From Muricomes sp. (GTDB lineage: Bacteria > Bacillota > Clostridia > Lachnospirales > Lachnospiraceae): a DNA stretch of 5,079 nt. The notes below the pieces were generated by a model that was given only the letters and a program-made list of their open reading frames with translations, was not told the origin of the DNA and made no database searches. Shown here piece by piece: positions 1 through 5,079 of this stretch. The number at the start of each line of letters is the position of its first letter. Within the stretch, counting starts at the first letter, position 1. The stretch is taken from positions 1-5,079 of the forward strand of contig JAHHTM010000121.1 in assembly GCA_020024675.1 (NCBI GenBank), written 5' to 3'. Both the position numbers and the translations under genes were made by a program.

Positions 1-63
1 GGAGAAAAACCGTACATTGTAGGTCGTATTGAAGCAGGAGAAAAAGGAGTTACTTTATGTTAA
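1..63 (+). CDS. purM: Phosphoribosylformylglycinamidine cyclo-ligase (AIR synthetase), C-terminal end only
   Basis: This is the last 20 codons of a gene that enters from the left edge, in frame with a TAA at 61-63. The visible peptide includes PYIVGRIEAGEKGV, the kind of short beta-strand tail (a hydrophobic strand ending in a GxI/V-x-A/G turn) that closes PurM proteins. PurM converts FGAM to AIR with ATP in the cytoplasm, the fifth step of purine synthesis. The call rests mostly on context, because purM directly before purN is a very common arrangement and the two reading frames overlap here by 7 nt. The fragment is too short to prove the identity by itself. Another gene ending here is possible but unlikely. 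Confidence 0.72.
   Translation, partial: GEKPYIVGRIEAGEKGVTLC
45..49 (+). promoter_or_regulatory. Ribosome binding site of purN, inside purM
   Basis: AGGAG lies within the last codons of purM, 7 nt before the purN ATG at 57. The purM stop codon (61-63) comes just after the purN start, so ribosomes finishing purM are well placed to restart on purN. This arrangement indicates translational coupling. The site also fixes the purN start, because there is no other good start upstream. Confidence 0.75.
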
Positions 64-683
64 GAGTCGTAGTGCTTGTTTCAGGAGGCGGTACGAATCT
101 TCAGGCGATTATTGACAGCGTGGAAAGTGGAAAAATTCATGACACAAAAATTGTTGGAGTTGTAAGTAACAATAAAAACGCTTATGCGCTTGAGCGTGCA
201 AAAAAGCACGGAATAGATCAGGCATGCGTGTCACCAAAAGATTTTGAAACAAGAGAAGTGTTTAACAAAGAACTTTTGAAGACTGTACGTGCGTTTTCTC
301 CGGACTTGATCGTACTTGCTGGTTTCCTGGTAGTGATACCACCAGAGATGATCCGTGAATATAAAAATCGTATGATCAATATTCATCCGTCATTGATTCC
401 GGCTTTTTGTGGAAAAGGTTATTATGGACTTAAAGTTCACGAAGCTGCCCTAAGCAGAGGAGTAAAAATTGTAGGAGCTACTGTACATTTTGTAGATGAA
501 GGGACAGATACAGGACCGATTATTTTACAAAAAGCAGTGGAAGTAGAAGAAGATGATACGAAAGAAAGCCTTCAGTTAAGAGTTATGCAGCAGGCTGAGT
601 GGAAGATTTTGCCGGAAGCAATAGACTTGTTTGCAAGAGGGTTGATCAAGGTAGAAGACGGGAAAACAGTGATTCAGAAGTAG
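57..683 (+). CDS. purN: Phosphoribosylglycinamide formyltransferase (GAR transformylase), folate-dependent
   Basis: PurN transfers a formyl group from 10-formyl-THF to GAR to give FGAR, the third step of de novo purine synthesis, in the cytoplasm. At 208 residues it has the normal family length. The N-terminal phosphate-binding loop is seen as LVSGGGTNLQAII (7-19). The catalytic triad is present: N108 and H110 in the INIHPSLIPAF block and D151 in the segment VHFVDEGTDTGP (143-154), matching Asn106, His108 and Asp144 of the E. coli enzyme. After HPSLIPAF the protein has CGKGYYG (118-124), where many homologues have a shorter KYPG-type loop; I associate this variant with clostridial PurN. The start overlaps the purM stop by 7 nt, and purD follows after 12 nt, so the three genes form one operon. 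No truncation or frameshift is seen. Confidence 0.96.
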   Translation: MLRVVVLVSGGGTNLQAIIDSVESGKIHDTKIVGVVSNNKNAYALERAKKHGIDQACVSPKDFETREVFNKELLKTVRAFSPDLIVLAGFLVVIPPEMIREYKNRMINIHPSLIPAFCGKGYYGLKVHEAALSRGVKIVGATVHFVDEGTDTGPIILQKAVEVEEDDTKESLQLRVMQQAEWKILPEAIDLFARGLIKVEDGKTVIQK

Positions 684-695
684 AGGAGACTTACG

Positions 696-1967
696 ATGAA
701 AGTATTAATTGTTGGAAGCGGTGGAAGAGAACATGCGATAGCTGCTGGTGTTGCAAAAAGCAGTAAAGTAGATAAGATCTTCTGTGCACCTGGAAATGCA
801 GGAATTTCAGAATATGCGGAATGCGTGCAGATTGGCGCCATGGAATTTGATAAGCTGGTTTCTTTTGCAAAGAAAGAGAAAATAGATTTAGTAGTTGTAG
901 GAATGGACGATCCGCTTGTAGGAGGTCTTGTAGACTTGTTGGAAGCAGAAGGAATCCGCACTTTCGGACCACGCAAGAATGCGGCGATTCTGGAAGGGTC
1001 AAAGGCTTTTTCAAAAAACCTTATGAAGAAATATAATATTCCTACAGCAGCATATGAAACATTTACAGATTCGGAAAAAGCAACAGCATACCTTGAGGGT
1101 GCAAAATTTCCTATCGTATTAAAAGCAGATGGACTTGCACTTGGAAAAGGAGTATTGATCTGCAATACACTAGAAGAAGCAAAAGACGGAGTGAAGTCTT
1201 TGATGCTTGATAAGAAATTCGGATCAGCAGGAAATGAGATCGTAATCGAAGAATTTATGACAGGAAGAGAAGTTTCTGTTCTTTCATTCGTAGATGGAAA
1301 AACAATCAAGACCATGACATCTGCACAAGATCATAAACGTGCAGGAGATGGTGATACAGGACTTAATACTGGTGGAATGGGCACATTTTCCCCAAGCCCA
1401 TTTTACACAAAAGAAGTAGAAGATTTCTGTAATAAATATATTTATCAGGCAACAGTAGATGCAATGGCAGCAGAAGGAAGAGAGTTTAAAGGAGTAATTT
1501 TCTTTGGACTTATGCTTACAGAAGAAGGTCCAAAAGTGCTCGAATACAATGCAAGATTTGGGGATCCAGAGGCCCAGGTAGTTCTGCCACGTATGAAGAG
1601 TGATCTTGTGGAAGTAATGGAAGCATGCATCGATGGTACCCTTGATAAAGTAGATCTTCAGTTTGAAGATAATGCAGCAGTATGTGTAGTACTTGCATCA
1701 GAAGGATACCCGGTAAGCTATGAAAAAGGATTTAAGATCGATGGACTTGAAAAATTCCGTGATCAAGAAGGATATTACTGTTTCCATGCAGGAACTGCAT
1801 TTAAGGACGGAGAAATCGTGACAAACGGTGGACGTGTACTTGGAATCACTGCAAAGGGAAAAGATTTAAAAGAAGCCAGAGCAAAGGCTTATGCTGCTAC
1901 AGACTGGATTCAGTTTGACAATAAATATATGCGCCATGATATAGGAAAGGCCATTGACGAGGCATAA
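696..1967 (+). CDS. purD: Phosphoribosylamine-glycine ligase (GAR synthetase)
   Basis: PurD joins glycine to 5-phosphoribosylamine with ATP, giving GAR, the second step of purine synthesis and the substrate of PurN encoded just upstream. The 423 residues match the family length. Visible in order: the N-terminal strand-loop VLIVGSGGREHAI (3-15) and APGNAG (31-36); the ATP-grasp lysine/glycine loop ADGLALGKGV (144-153); the segment HKRAGDGDTGLNTGGMG (213-229); and the PurD signature RFGDPEAQ (287-294). E283 and N285 sit where the family holds its Mg ions. Two small departures from the common consensus are GMDDP at 69-73 instead of GPEAP, and GLNTGG instead of GPNTGG. Neither removes a known catalytic residue. 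GAGGAG at 683-688 lies 7 nt before the ATG. In Bacillus purH lies between purN and purD; here it does not. Confidence 0.96.
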   Translation: MKVLIVGSGGREHAIAAGVAKSSKVDKIFCAPGNAGISEYAECVQIGAMEFDKLVSFAKKEKIDLVVVGMDDPLVGGLVDLLEAEGIRTFGPRKNAAILEGSKAFSKNLMKKYNIPTAAYETFTDSEKATAYLEGAKFPIVLKADGLALGKGVLICNTLEEAKDGVKSLMLDKKFGSAGNEIVIEEFMTGREVSVLSFVDGKTIKTMTSAQDHKRAGDGDTGLNTGGMGTFSPSPFYTKEVEDFCNKYIYQATVDAMAAEGREFKGVIFFGLMLTEEGPKVLEYNARFGDPEAQVVLPRMKSDLVEVMEACIDGTLDKVDLQFEDNAAVCVVLASEGYPVSYEKGFKIDGLEKFRDQEGYYCFHAGTAFKDGEIVTNGGRVLGITAKGKDLKEARAKAYAATDWIQFDNKYMRHDIGKAIDEA

Positions 1968-2005
1968 TTTTTTTAGATCTGGCGTAAACAGTCAGGAGGG
2001 GTTAC

Positions 2006-2662
2006 ATGAAAGAATTATTAAAAGAGACACTTCCATTCTGGCCGGATCTTAAAAAAGAAGAGCAGGAATTACTTGTTGAAAAAGTTTCAGAGAATTTTCT
2101 TGCGAAAGGTACAAGACTTCATTATGGTGGTAAACAGTGCGCTGGTGTACAGATTATCAAACAGGGACAGGCAAGAGTTTATATTACGTCTCCATCGGGG
2201 GGAGAGATTACGTTGTTTCGGCTTGTTGATGGTGATGTAAGTATATTAAGTGCTGCCTGTATGATGCGAGGACTTGATATTGAACTGGATATGGAAATAG
2301 AGTCAGATAGTTTGATCTGTACTATACCAAAGCAGGTGTATAAAAAAATCAGTGAAGATAATGTGAAAGTCAAAGATTATACAATGGAATTGTTGTCAGA
2401 AAAATTTTCTGATATTATGTGGTTGTTTAATCAATATGTTTTTTCAAATGTCGCATCAAGACTTGCAGATACATTATTAGAACATCGTTCTTTAAATGAA
2501 TCCGATGTATTAAAGATTACGCATGATGCTTTGGCGAGAGATCTTGGAACAGCCAGGGAAGTAGTGACGCGCTTGTTAAAACAGTTTCAAAGGGATGAGA
2601 TAGTTAAGGTGTCTAGGGGAACAATCGAGATTTTAGATGCAAAAAAATTAGGAAAAGTTTGA
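2006..2662 (+). CDS. Crp/Fnr-family transcriptional regulator, non-cAMP, non-Fe-S type
   Basis: A 218-residue protein with the CRP layout. Residues about 15-115 form the cyclic-nucleotide-like beta-roll (GARVY-type strand near 54-60, GDVSIL at 76-81). A dimerisation helix spans about 120-160. A winged helix-turn-helix lies at about 168-212, with recognition helix GTAREVVTRLLKQF (181-194). By eye alignment R184, E185 and R189 match CRP R180, E181 and R185, which read the GTGA half-site. The cAMP pocket is not conserved: there is no ERSA motif, and CRP T127/S128 correspond to I137/M138. There is no N-terminal cysteine cluster, so it is not an FNR-type Fe-S sensor. C85, in SAACMM, occupies the degenerate ligand loop; C45 and C105 are the other cysteines. 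AGGAGGGG (1994-2001) sets the start. The gene lies 38 nt after purD with no convincing terminator between, and its 3' end borders the trxA control region. Its signal and targets are unknown to me; regulation of trxA is inferred from position and the adjoining palindrome. Confidence 0.9.
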   Translation: MKELLKETLPFWPDLKKEEQELLVEKVSENFLAKGTRLHYGGKQCAGVQIIKQGQARVYITSPSGGEITLFRLVDGDVSILSAACMMRGLDIELDMEIESDSLICTIPKQVYKKISEDNVKVKDYTMELLSEKFSDIMWLFNQYVFSNVASRLADTLLEHRSLNESDVLKITHDALARDLGTAREVVTRLLKQFQRDEIVKVSRGTIEILDAKKLGKV

Positions 2663-2668
2663 GGTTTT

Positions 2669-2681
2669 GTGATATTATCAC
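2669..2681. promoter_or_regulatory. Perfect 13-bp palindrome, candidate operator for the Crp/Fnr-type regulator
   Basis: GTGATA and TATCAC are exact inverted copies around a single central T at 2675, starting 6 nt after the regulator's stop codon. An outer pair, GTTTT (2664-2668) and AAAAC (2684-2688), extends the symmetry after a 2-nt offset. The half-site (T)GTGA is the CRP-type half-site, which fits the R-E-xxx-R recognition helix of the upstream gene. The spacing TGTGA-N5-TCAC is one base shorter than CRP's N6. The centre lies about 40 bp before the predicted trxA start, overlapping the upstream edge of the -35, the class II activator position. No T-run follows, so a terminator is less likely. 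Binding is inferred. Confidence 0.6.
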
Positions 2682-2708
2682 TGAAAACAAGATAATATAT
2701 GATATAAT
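2681..2708 (+). promoter_or_regulatory. Predicted sigma-A promoter of trxA, extended -10
   Basis: A consensus TATAAT (2703-2708) is preceded by TG at 2700-2701, giving an extended -10. CTGAAA (2681-2686) sits 16 bp upstream and matches the -35 consensus at 4 of 6 positions. A weak -35 with a strong extended -10 suits an activator bound at the palindrome just upstream. The predicted start is about 2715, leaving a leader of about 67 nt before the trxA ATG. Confidence 0.65.
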
Positions 2709-2731
2709 AGGTTCGTGAATAAAAAGAAAAA

Positions 2732-2746
2732 CCTGAAGCGATCAGG
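2732..2746. repeat. Inverted repeat CCTGA-N5-TCAGG in the trxA leader
   Basis: CCTGA (2732-2736) and TCAGG (2742-2746) are exact inverted copies around AGCGA. In the mRNA they could form a 5-bp hairpin about 35 nt before the ATG. In DNA they resemble the TGA-N4-TCA core of the Lactobacillus Fnr-like protein FLP, but with one extra base. The same TGA-N5-TCA spacing occurs in the 2669-2681 palindrome 64 bp upstream. It may be a second operator, a leader hairpin, or chance. Confidence 0.4.
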
Positions 2747-2781
2747 AATAAATATCTAATCAGATTAAAGGAGGAGCTATT

Positions 2782-3090
2782 ATGTCAGTATTAAAAGTTA
2801 CAACAGCAAGCTTTGAGCAGGAGGTTATGAACTCAGATAAAACTGTGCTTGTAGATTTTTATGCAGATTGGTGTGGACCATGTAAAATGATGGGACCAGT
2901 TATGGAAGAAATCTCCGAAGAAAGAGACGATGTAAAAGTTGTAAAAGTCAATGTAGATGATGATATGGAAATAGCACAAAAATTTGGGGTTATGAGTATT
3001 CCTACATTTATTGTATTTAAAAATGGTCAGATGGCAGGCAGAAAGATGGGGGCAAATCCAAAGAATGTTATGCTGGAAATGCTTGACTAG
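2782..3090 (+). CDS. trxA: Thioredoxin
   Basis: A 102-residue cytoplasmic thiol-disulfide oxidoreductase, slightly shorter than the 105-110 usual for thioredoxins. It reduces disulfides in target proteins such as peroxiredoxins and ribonucleotide reductase, and is itself recharged by thioredoxin reductase. The active site WCGPC is at 30-34, in the block VLVDFYADWCGPCKMMGP. Buried D25 and K55 match E. coli Asp26 and Lys57. The cis-proline is P74 in SIPT, and the C-terminal strand-turn FKNGQMAGRKMG (79-90) follows. There is no signal peptide and no membrane segment. The start is fixed by AGGAGG (2769-2774), 7 nt before the ATG. It appears to be a single-gene transcript, with its own promoter near 2681-2708 and a terminator at 3142-3177. 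It follows a Crp/Fnr-type regulator whose product may control it. No thioredoxin reductase gene is visible in the window. Confidence 0.96.
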   Translation: MSVLKVTTASFEQEVMNSDKTVLVDFYADWCGPCKMMGPVMEEISEERDDVKVVKVNVDDDMEIAQKFGVMSIPTFIVFKNGQMAGRKMGANPKNVMLEMLD

Positions 3091-3141
3091 TCAGATTGCC
3101 TGCAACATATAGTTTGTTTATCCTATTATACACTTAAAATC

Positions 3142-3177
3142 AGAGGAAGATCACAAAAGTGGTCTTCCTTTCATTTT
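3142..3177 (+). terminator. Intrinsic terminator after trxA
   Basis: A long hairpin pairs 3142-3154 with 3159-3171 around an AAAA loop, with core AGGAAGATCAC / GTGGTCTTCCT containing one G-T pair and wobble-level pairing at the base. The T-rich tail TTTCATTTT (3169-3177) follows. It lies about 50 nt after the trxA stop and should end that transcript. The tail is interrupted by C and A, so release may be incomplete. Confidence 0.85.
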
Positions 3178-3209
3178 GCAATTGATCTGTCGTATTATAT
3201 GAATAAAAT

Positions 3210-3243
3210 CGTGAAGAGGAAAAAGCTTCTTTACGTTTTTTTT
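3210..3243 (+). terminator. Second intrinsic terminator, upstream of addB
   Basis: A 10-bp hairpin pairs 3210-3219 (CGTGAAGAGG) with 3226-3235 (CTTCTTTACG), including two G-T pairs, with loop AAAAAG. An unbroken run of eight T follows at 3236-3243. It lies 32 nt beyond the first terminator and faces the same way, so it acts as a back-up stop before addB. Its descending arm overlaps the proposed -35 of the addB promoter. Confidence 0.78.
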
Positions 3244-3257
3244 GTTTATGCTAAAAT
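3230..3257 (+). promoter_or_regulatory. Predicted promoter of addB, extended -10
   Basis: TAAAAT (3252-3257) matches the -10 consensus at 5 of 6 positions and has TG one base upstream (3249-3250), an extended -10. TTTACG (3230-3235) is a 4 of 6 match to the -35 with a 16-bp spacer, and forms the end of the preceding terminator stem. The predicted start near 3264 leaves a leader of about 47 nt to the addB ATG. No operator-like repeat is seen nearby. Confidence 0.5.
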
Positions 3258-3299
3258 ATAAAATAGATTTAGAAATATGATAAAAGACTCGGTTAAAAA

Positions 3300-3306
3300 A
3301 AGGAGG
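3300..3306 (+). promoter_or_regulatory. Ribosome binding site of addB
   Basis: AAGGAGG is nearly fully complementary to the 16S rRNA tail but sits only 4 nt before the ATG at 3311, closer than the 7 nt seen for purN, purD and trxA. It decides the start, since the Walker A loop begins only 7 residues later and the next in-frame ATG would lose it. Confidence 0.7.
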
Positions 3307-3310
3307 TTTT

Positions 3311-5079
3311 ATGGGATTACAATTTATCTTCGGAAATTCAGGATCAGGAAAATCTCATTATTTATATAAACATGTTATAGAAGAATCGATGAAATATCCG
3401 GATAAGAACTTTATCATACTTGTGCCAGAGCAGTTTACAATGCAGACACAGAAGGATTTTTGTACAATGCACCCAAGACATGGAATCATGAATATAGATG
3501 TACTTAGCTTTGGCAGACTGGCGCACAGAATATTCGAAGAATTGGGCGGTAATCAGAAAATAGTTCTGGATGATGAGGGAAAAAATCTGATTTTGAGAAA
3601 AATTGCAGGAAAGTATGAAAAAGACCTGACAGTATTTAAAGGGAATTTGAAAAAACAAGGCTATATTAGTGAGATGAAATCTGTTATTTCAGAATTTACG
3701 CAGTACGGTATAGGATTTGACGAGCTGGATGGATTATTAAATTCGCTGGATCAGAAAAGTAATCTTTATTATAAAATGAAAGATATTCAGAAAATATATG
3801 AAGGATTTGAAGATTATCTTAAAGACAAATATATTACAAAGGAGGAAATACTGGATTCTTTAAGTGATATTGTCTGTACTTCTCAAATCTTAAAGGGGAG
3901 TGTTGTTGTTTTGGATGGTTTTACTGGTTTTACTCCCGTGCAGATCAGATTGTTAGGTGAACTTATGAGAGTCTGCGAAAAAATGATCGTGACTGTGCTG
4001 ATGGATGAAAGAGAAGATCCATACGTATATCAGCATCCATATCAGCTGTTTGCTCTTAGTAAGCAGATGGTTACAAGTCTGGTAAAAAGTGCTGTAGAAC
4101 ATCATGTAGAAATTGAAGAAGAAGTTAAGCTTTATGGAAAAACGTGTAAAAGATTCGAGGAAAATGAGGTGCTGGCTTTTCTGGAAACAGAAATATTTCG
4201 ATATACAAAAAAACAGTATATAAAAGAACAAGATGTTGTTCAAATACATGTGACTCGAAATCCTAAAATGGAAGCAGAATATGTAGCTTCAGAAATTCGA
4301 AAAATGGTTCGTGAAAAAGGTTATCACTATCGGGATATTGCCATAATTGCAAGTGATTTAAGTGAGTATGAAGATTTTGTAGAAAAGGCGTGTGTGAAAT
4401 ATGATATTCCTGTATTTACAGATTTTAAAAAGAGTATTCTGTTAAATGCATTTGTAGAATATGTTCGTAGTCTCCTTTCTATGGTAGAACAAAATTTTTC
4501 ATATGAAAGCGTTTTTCGATATTTGCGTACTGGCATGACAGGATTTACCGAAGAAGAGATTGATAAGATAGAGAATTATGTGTTGGCTTTTGGAATAAAA
4601 GGATATAAGGTATGGCAGGCAGGCTGGGTGAAGGAAAGCAGAGATGCGAAAGATGAGGAGTTAGCACTGTTAAATAATTTAAGAGTAAGATTTGTAGAGC
4701 AGTTAGACAGTCTTGTGTTTGTACTCAAGCAAAAACATAAGAATGTAAAGGATGTAACGATTGCGTTATATAACTTTTTTGTAGAACAAAAGTGTCAGAT
4801 GCAATTAAAAGAAATGGAGCTTACCTTTCAGGAGCAAGGGGAACTGGCCCTGGCAAAAGAATATGCACAGATATATAGAATAATAATCGAGTTGTTTGAT
4901 AAATTTGTAGATTTATTAGGGGAAGAGAGAATATCATTAAAAGAATACTGCGAACTTCTTGATGCAGGTCTTGAAGAAGCAAAAGTAGGGGTGATTCCAC
5001 CAAGTCTTGATCAGGTTGTGATTGGAGATATACAAAGAAGTCGACTTACAAATGTACGAGTACTCTTTTTTATGGGGGC
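3311..5079 (+). CDS. addB: ATP-dependent helicase/deoxyribonuclease subunit B (AddB), N-terminal half, runs off the window
   Basis: AddB pairs with AddA to process double-strand DNA ends for recombination in Gram-positive bacteria, the functional counterpart of RecBCD. AddB contributes Chi recognition and a RecB-type nuclease with an Fe-S staple near its C-terminus. The window holds 589 complete codons plus two bases without a stop; full-length AddB is usually about 1,100-1,170 residues, so roughly half is visible and the nuclease part is outside. Seen in order: Walker A GNSGSGKS (8-15); LVPEQFTMQ (37-45), the AddB motif Ia-like segment; DGFTGFTPVQ (202-211), the motif II region; and GDIQRSR (572-578), followed by a strand that breaks off at FFMG just where the family has a GAN-D/E-G motif. 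The frame is open throughout. It is the first gene after a double terminator and has its own promoter; addA would be expected downstream but cannot be seen. Confidence 0.94.
   Translation, partial: MGLQFIFGNSGSGKSHYLYKHVIEESMKYPDKNFIILVPEQFTMQTQKDFCTMHPRHGIMNIDVLSFGRLAHRIFEELGGNQKIVLDDEGKNLILRKIAGKYEKDLTVFKGNLKKQGYISEMKSVISEFTQYGIGFDELDGLLNSLDQKSNLYYKMKDIQKIYEGFEDYLKDKYITKEEILDSLSDIVCTSQILKGSVVVLDGFTGFTPVQIRLLGELMRVCEKMIVTVLMDEREDPYVYQHPYQLFALSKQMVTSLVKSAVEHHVEIEEEVKLYGKTCKRFEENEVLAFLETEIFRYTKKQYIKEQDVVQIHVTRNPKMEAEYVASEIRKMVREKGYHYRDIAIIASDLSEYEDFVEKACVKYDIPVFTDFKKSILLNAFVEYVRSLLSMVEQNFSYESVFRYLRTGMTGFTEEEIDKIENYVLAFGIKGYKVWQAGWVKESRDAKDEELALLNNLRVRFVEQLDSLVFVLKQKHKNVKDVTIALYNFFVEQKCQMQLKEMELTFQEQGELALAKEYAQIYRIIIELFDKFVDLLGEERISLKEYCELLDAGLEEAKVGVIPPSLDQVVIGDIQRSRLTNVRVLFFMG

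Noticed and set aside
674..1315. 213-residue open frame on the minus strand opposite purD
   Set aside because: It lies wholly antisense to a well-conserved purD, has low-complexity Ser/Pro-rich composition and no recognisable domain. It is a shadow of purD codon bias.
1948..1974. Possible terminator after purD (GCC...GGC followed by seven T)
   Set aside because: The stem is only 3 bp with an 8-nt loop inside the end of the gene, too weak to support a terminator call.
1954..1979. Possible promoter of the regulator: TTGACG (1954-1959), and CATAAT (1963-1968) or TAGATC (1974-1979)
   Set aside because: The -35-like box is 3 bp from CATAAT and 14 bp from TAGATC, neither a workable spacer, and CATAAT has no -35 partner 16-18 bp upstream.
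2664..2688. The palindrome after the regulator gene as its transcription terminator
   Set aside because: The stem is AT-rich and no T-run follows. It abuts a good extended -10 promoter at operator distance, so a protein-binding site is the better reading, although weak termination is not excluded.
2754..2767. Short symmetry TAATC-A-GATTA and ATCT/AGAT pairing just before the trxA ribosome binding site
   Set aside because: The arms are 4-5 bp of A and T; too weak for a stable hairpin and easily due to chance, so not listed as a riboswitch or leader element.
3199..3261. A 20-codon frame reading MNKIVKRKKLLYVFFVYAKI, which looks like a tiny membrane peptide
   Set aside because: It has no ribosome binding site and contains the whole second terminator hairpin and T-run. 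The hydrophobic stretch is simply the T-tract translated.
3362..4536. Several open frames of 69-98 codons on the minus strand opposite addB
   Set aside because: They are Phe/Ile/Tyr-rich mirror images of the Lys/Glu/Asp-rich addB frame, show no ribosome binding site I could support and no known motif.

Overview
The window is a stretch of low-GC Gram-positive (Firmicutes) chromosome. Gene content, strong AGGAGG-type ribosome binding sites, codon choice and protein signatures (for example the CGKGYYG loop in PurN and the GMDDP variant in PurD) fit an anaerobic Clostridia member, most likely Lachnospiraceae. That placement is inference from pattern memory, not a search. All genes read on the + strand, and I see no mobile element, CRISPR array, tRNA or rRNA.

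Layout. Positions 1-1967 are the end of a de novo purine operon: the last codons of purM, then purN (GAR formyltransferase) overlapping it by 7 nt, then purD (GAR synthetase) 12 nt later. Positions 2006-2662 encode a Crp/Fnr-family regulator that lacks both the cAMP-binding residues of CRP and the N-terminal Fe-S cysteines of FNR. Positions 2663-2781 form a rich regulatory region: a perfect 13-bp palindrome, an extended -10 promoter, and a second inverted repeat in the predicted leader. Positions 2782-3090 encode a classical thioredoxin (WCGPC). Positions 3091-3310 hold two tandem intrinsic terminators and then the promoter of the next gene. From 3311 to the window edge runs the first 589 codons of addB, a subunit of the AddAB helicase-nuclease.

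How it fits together. PurM, PurN and PurD act in early purine synthesis: PurD makes GAR, PurN formylates it, and PurM makes AIR two steps later. The regulator-thioredoxin pair looks like a separate thiol-redox unit. The palindrome is centred about 40 bp upstream of the predicted trxA start, where CRP/FNR-type class II activators bind. The regulator's recognition helix (R184, E185, R189) matches the CRP residues that read a GTGA half-site, which is the half-site present. This candidate circuit is the most interesting item in the window. The individual genes are otherwise conventional, and addB is an independent DNA-repair transcription unit insulated by the double terminator.
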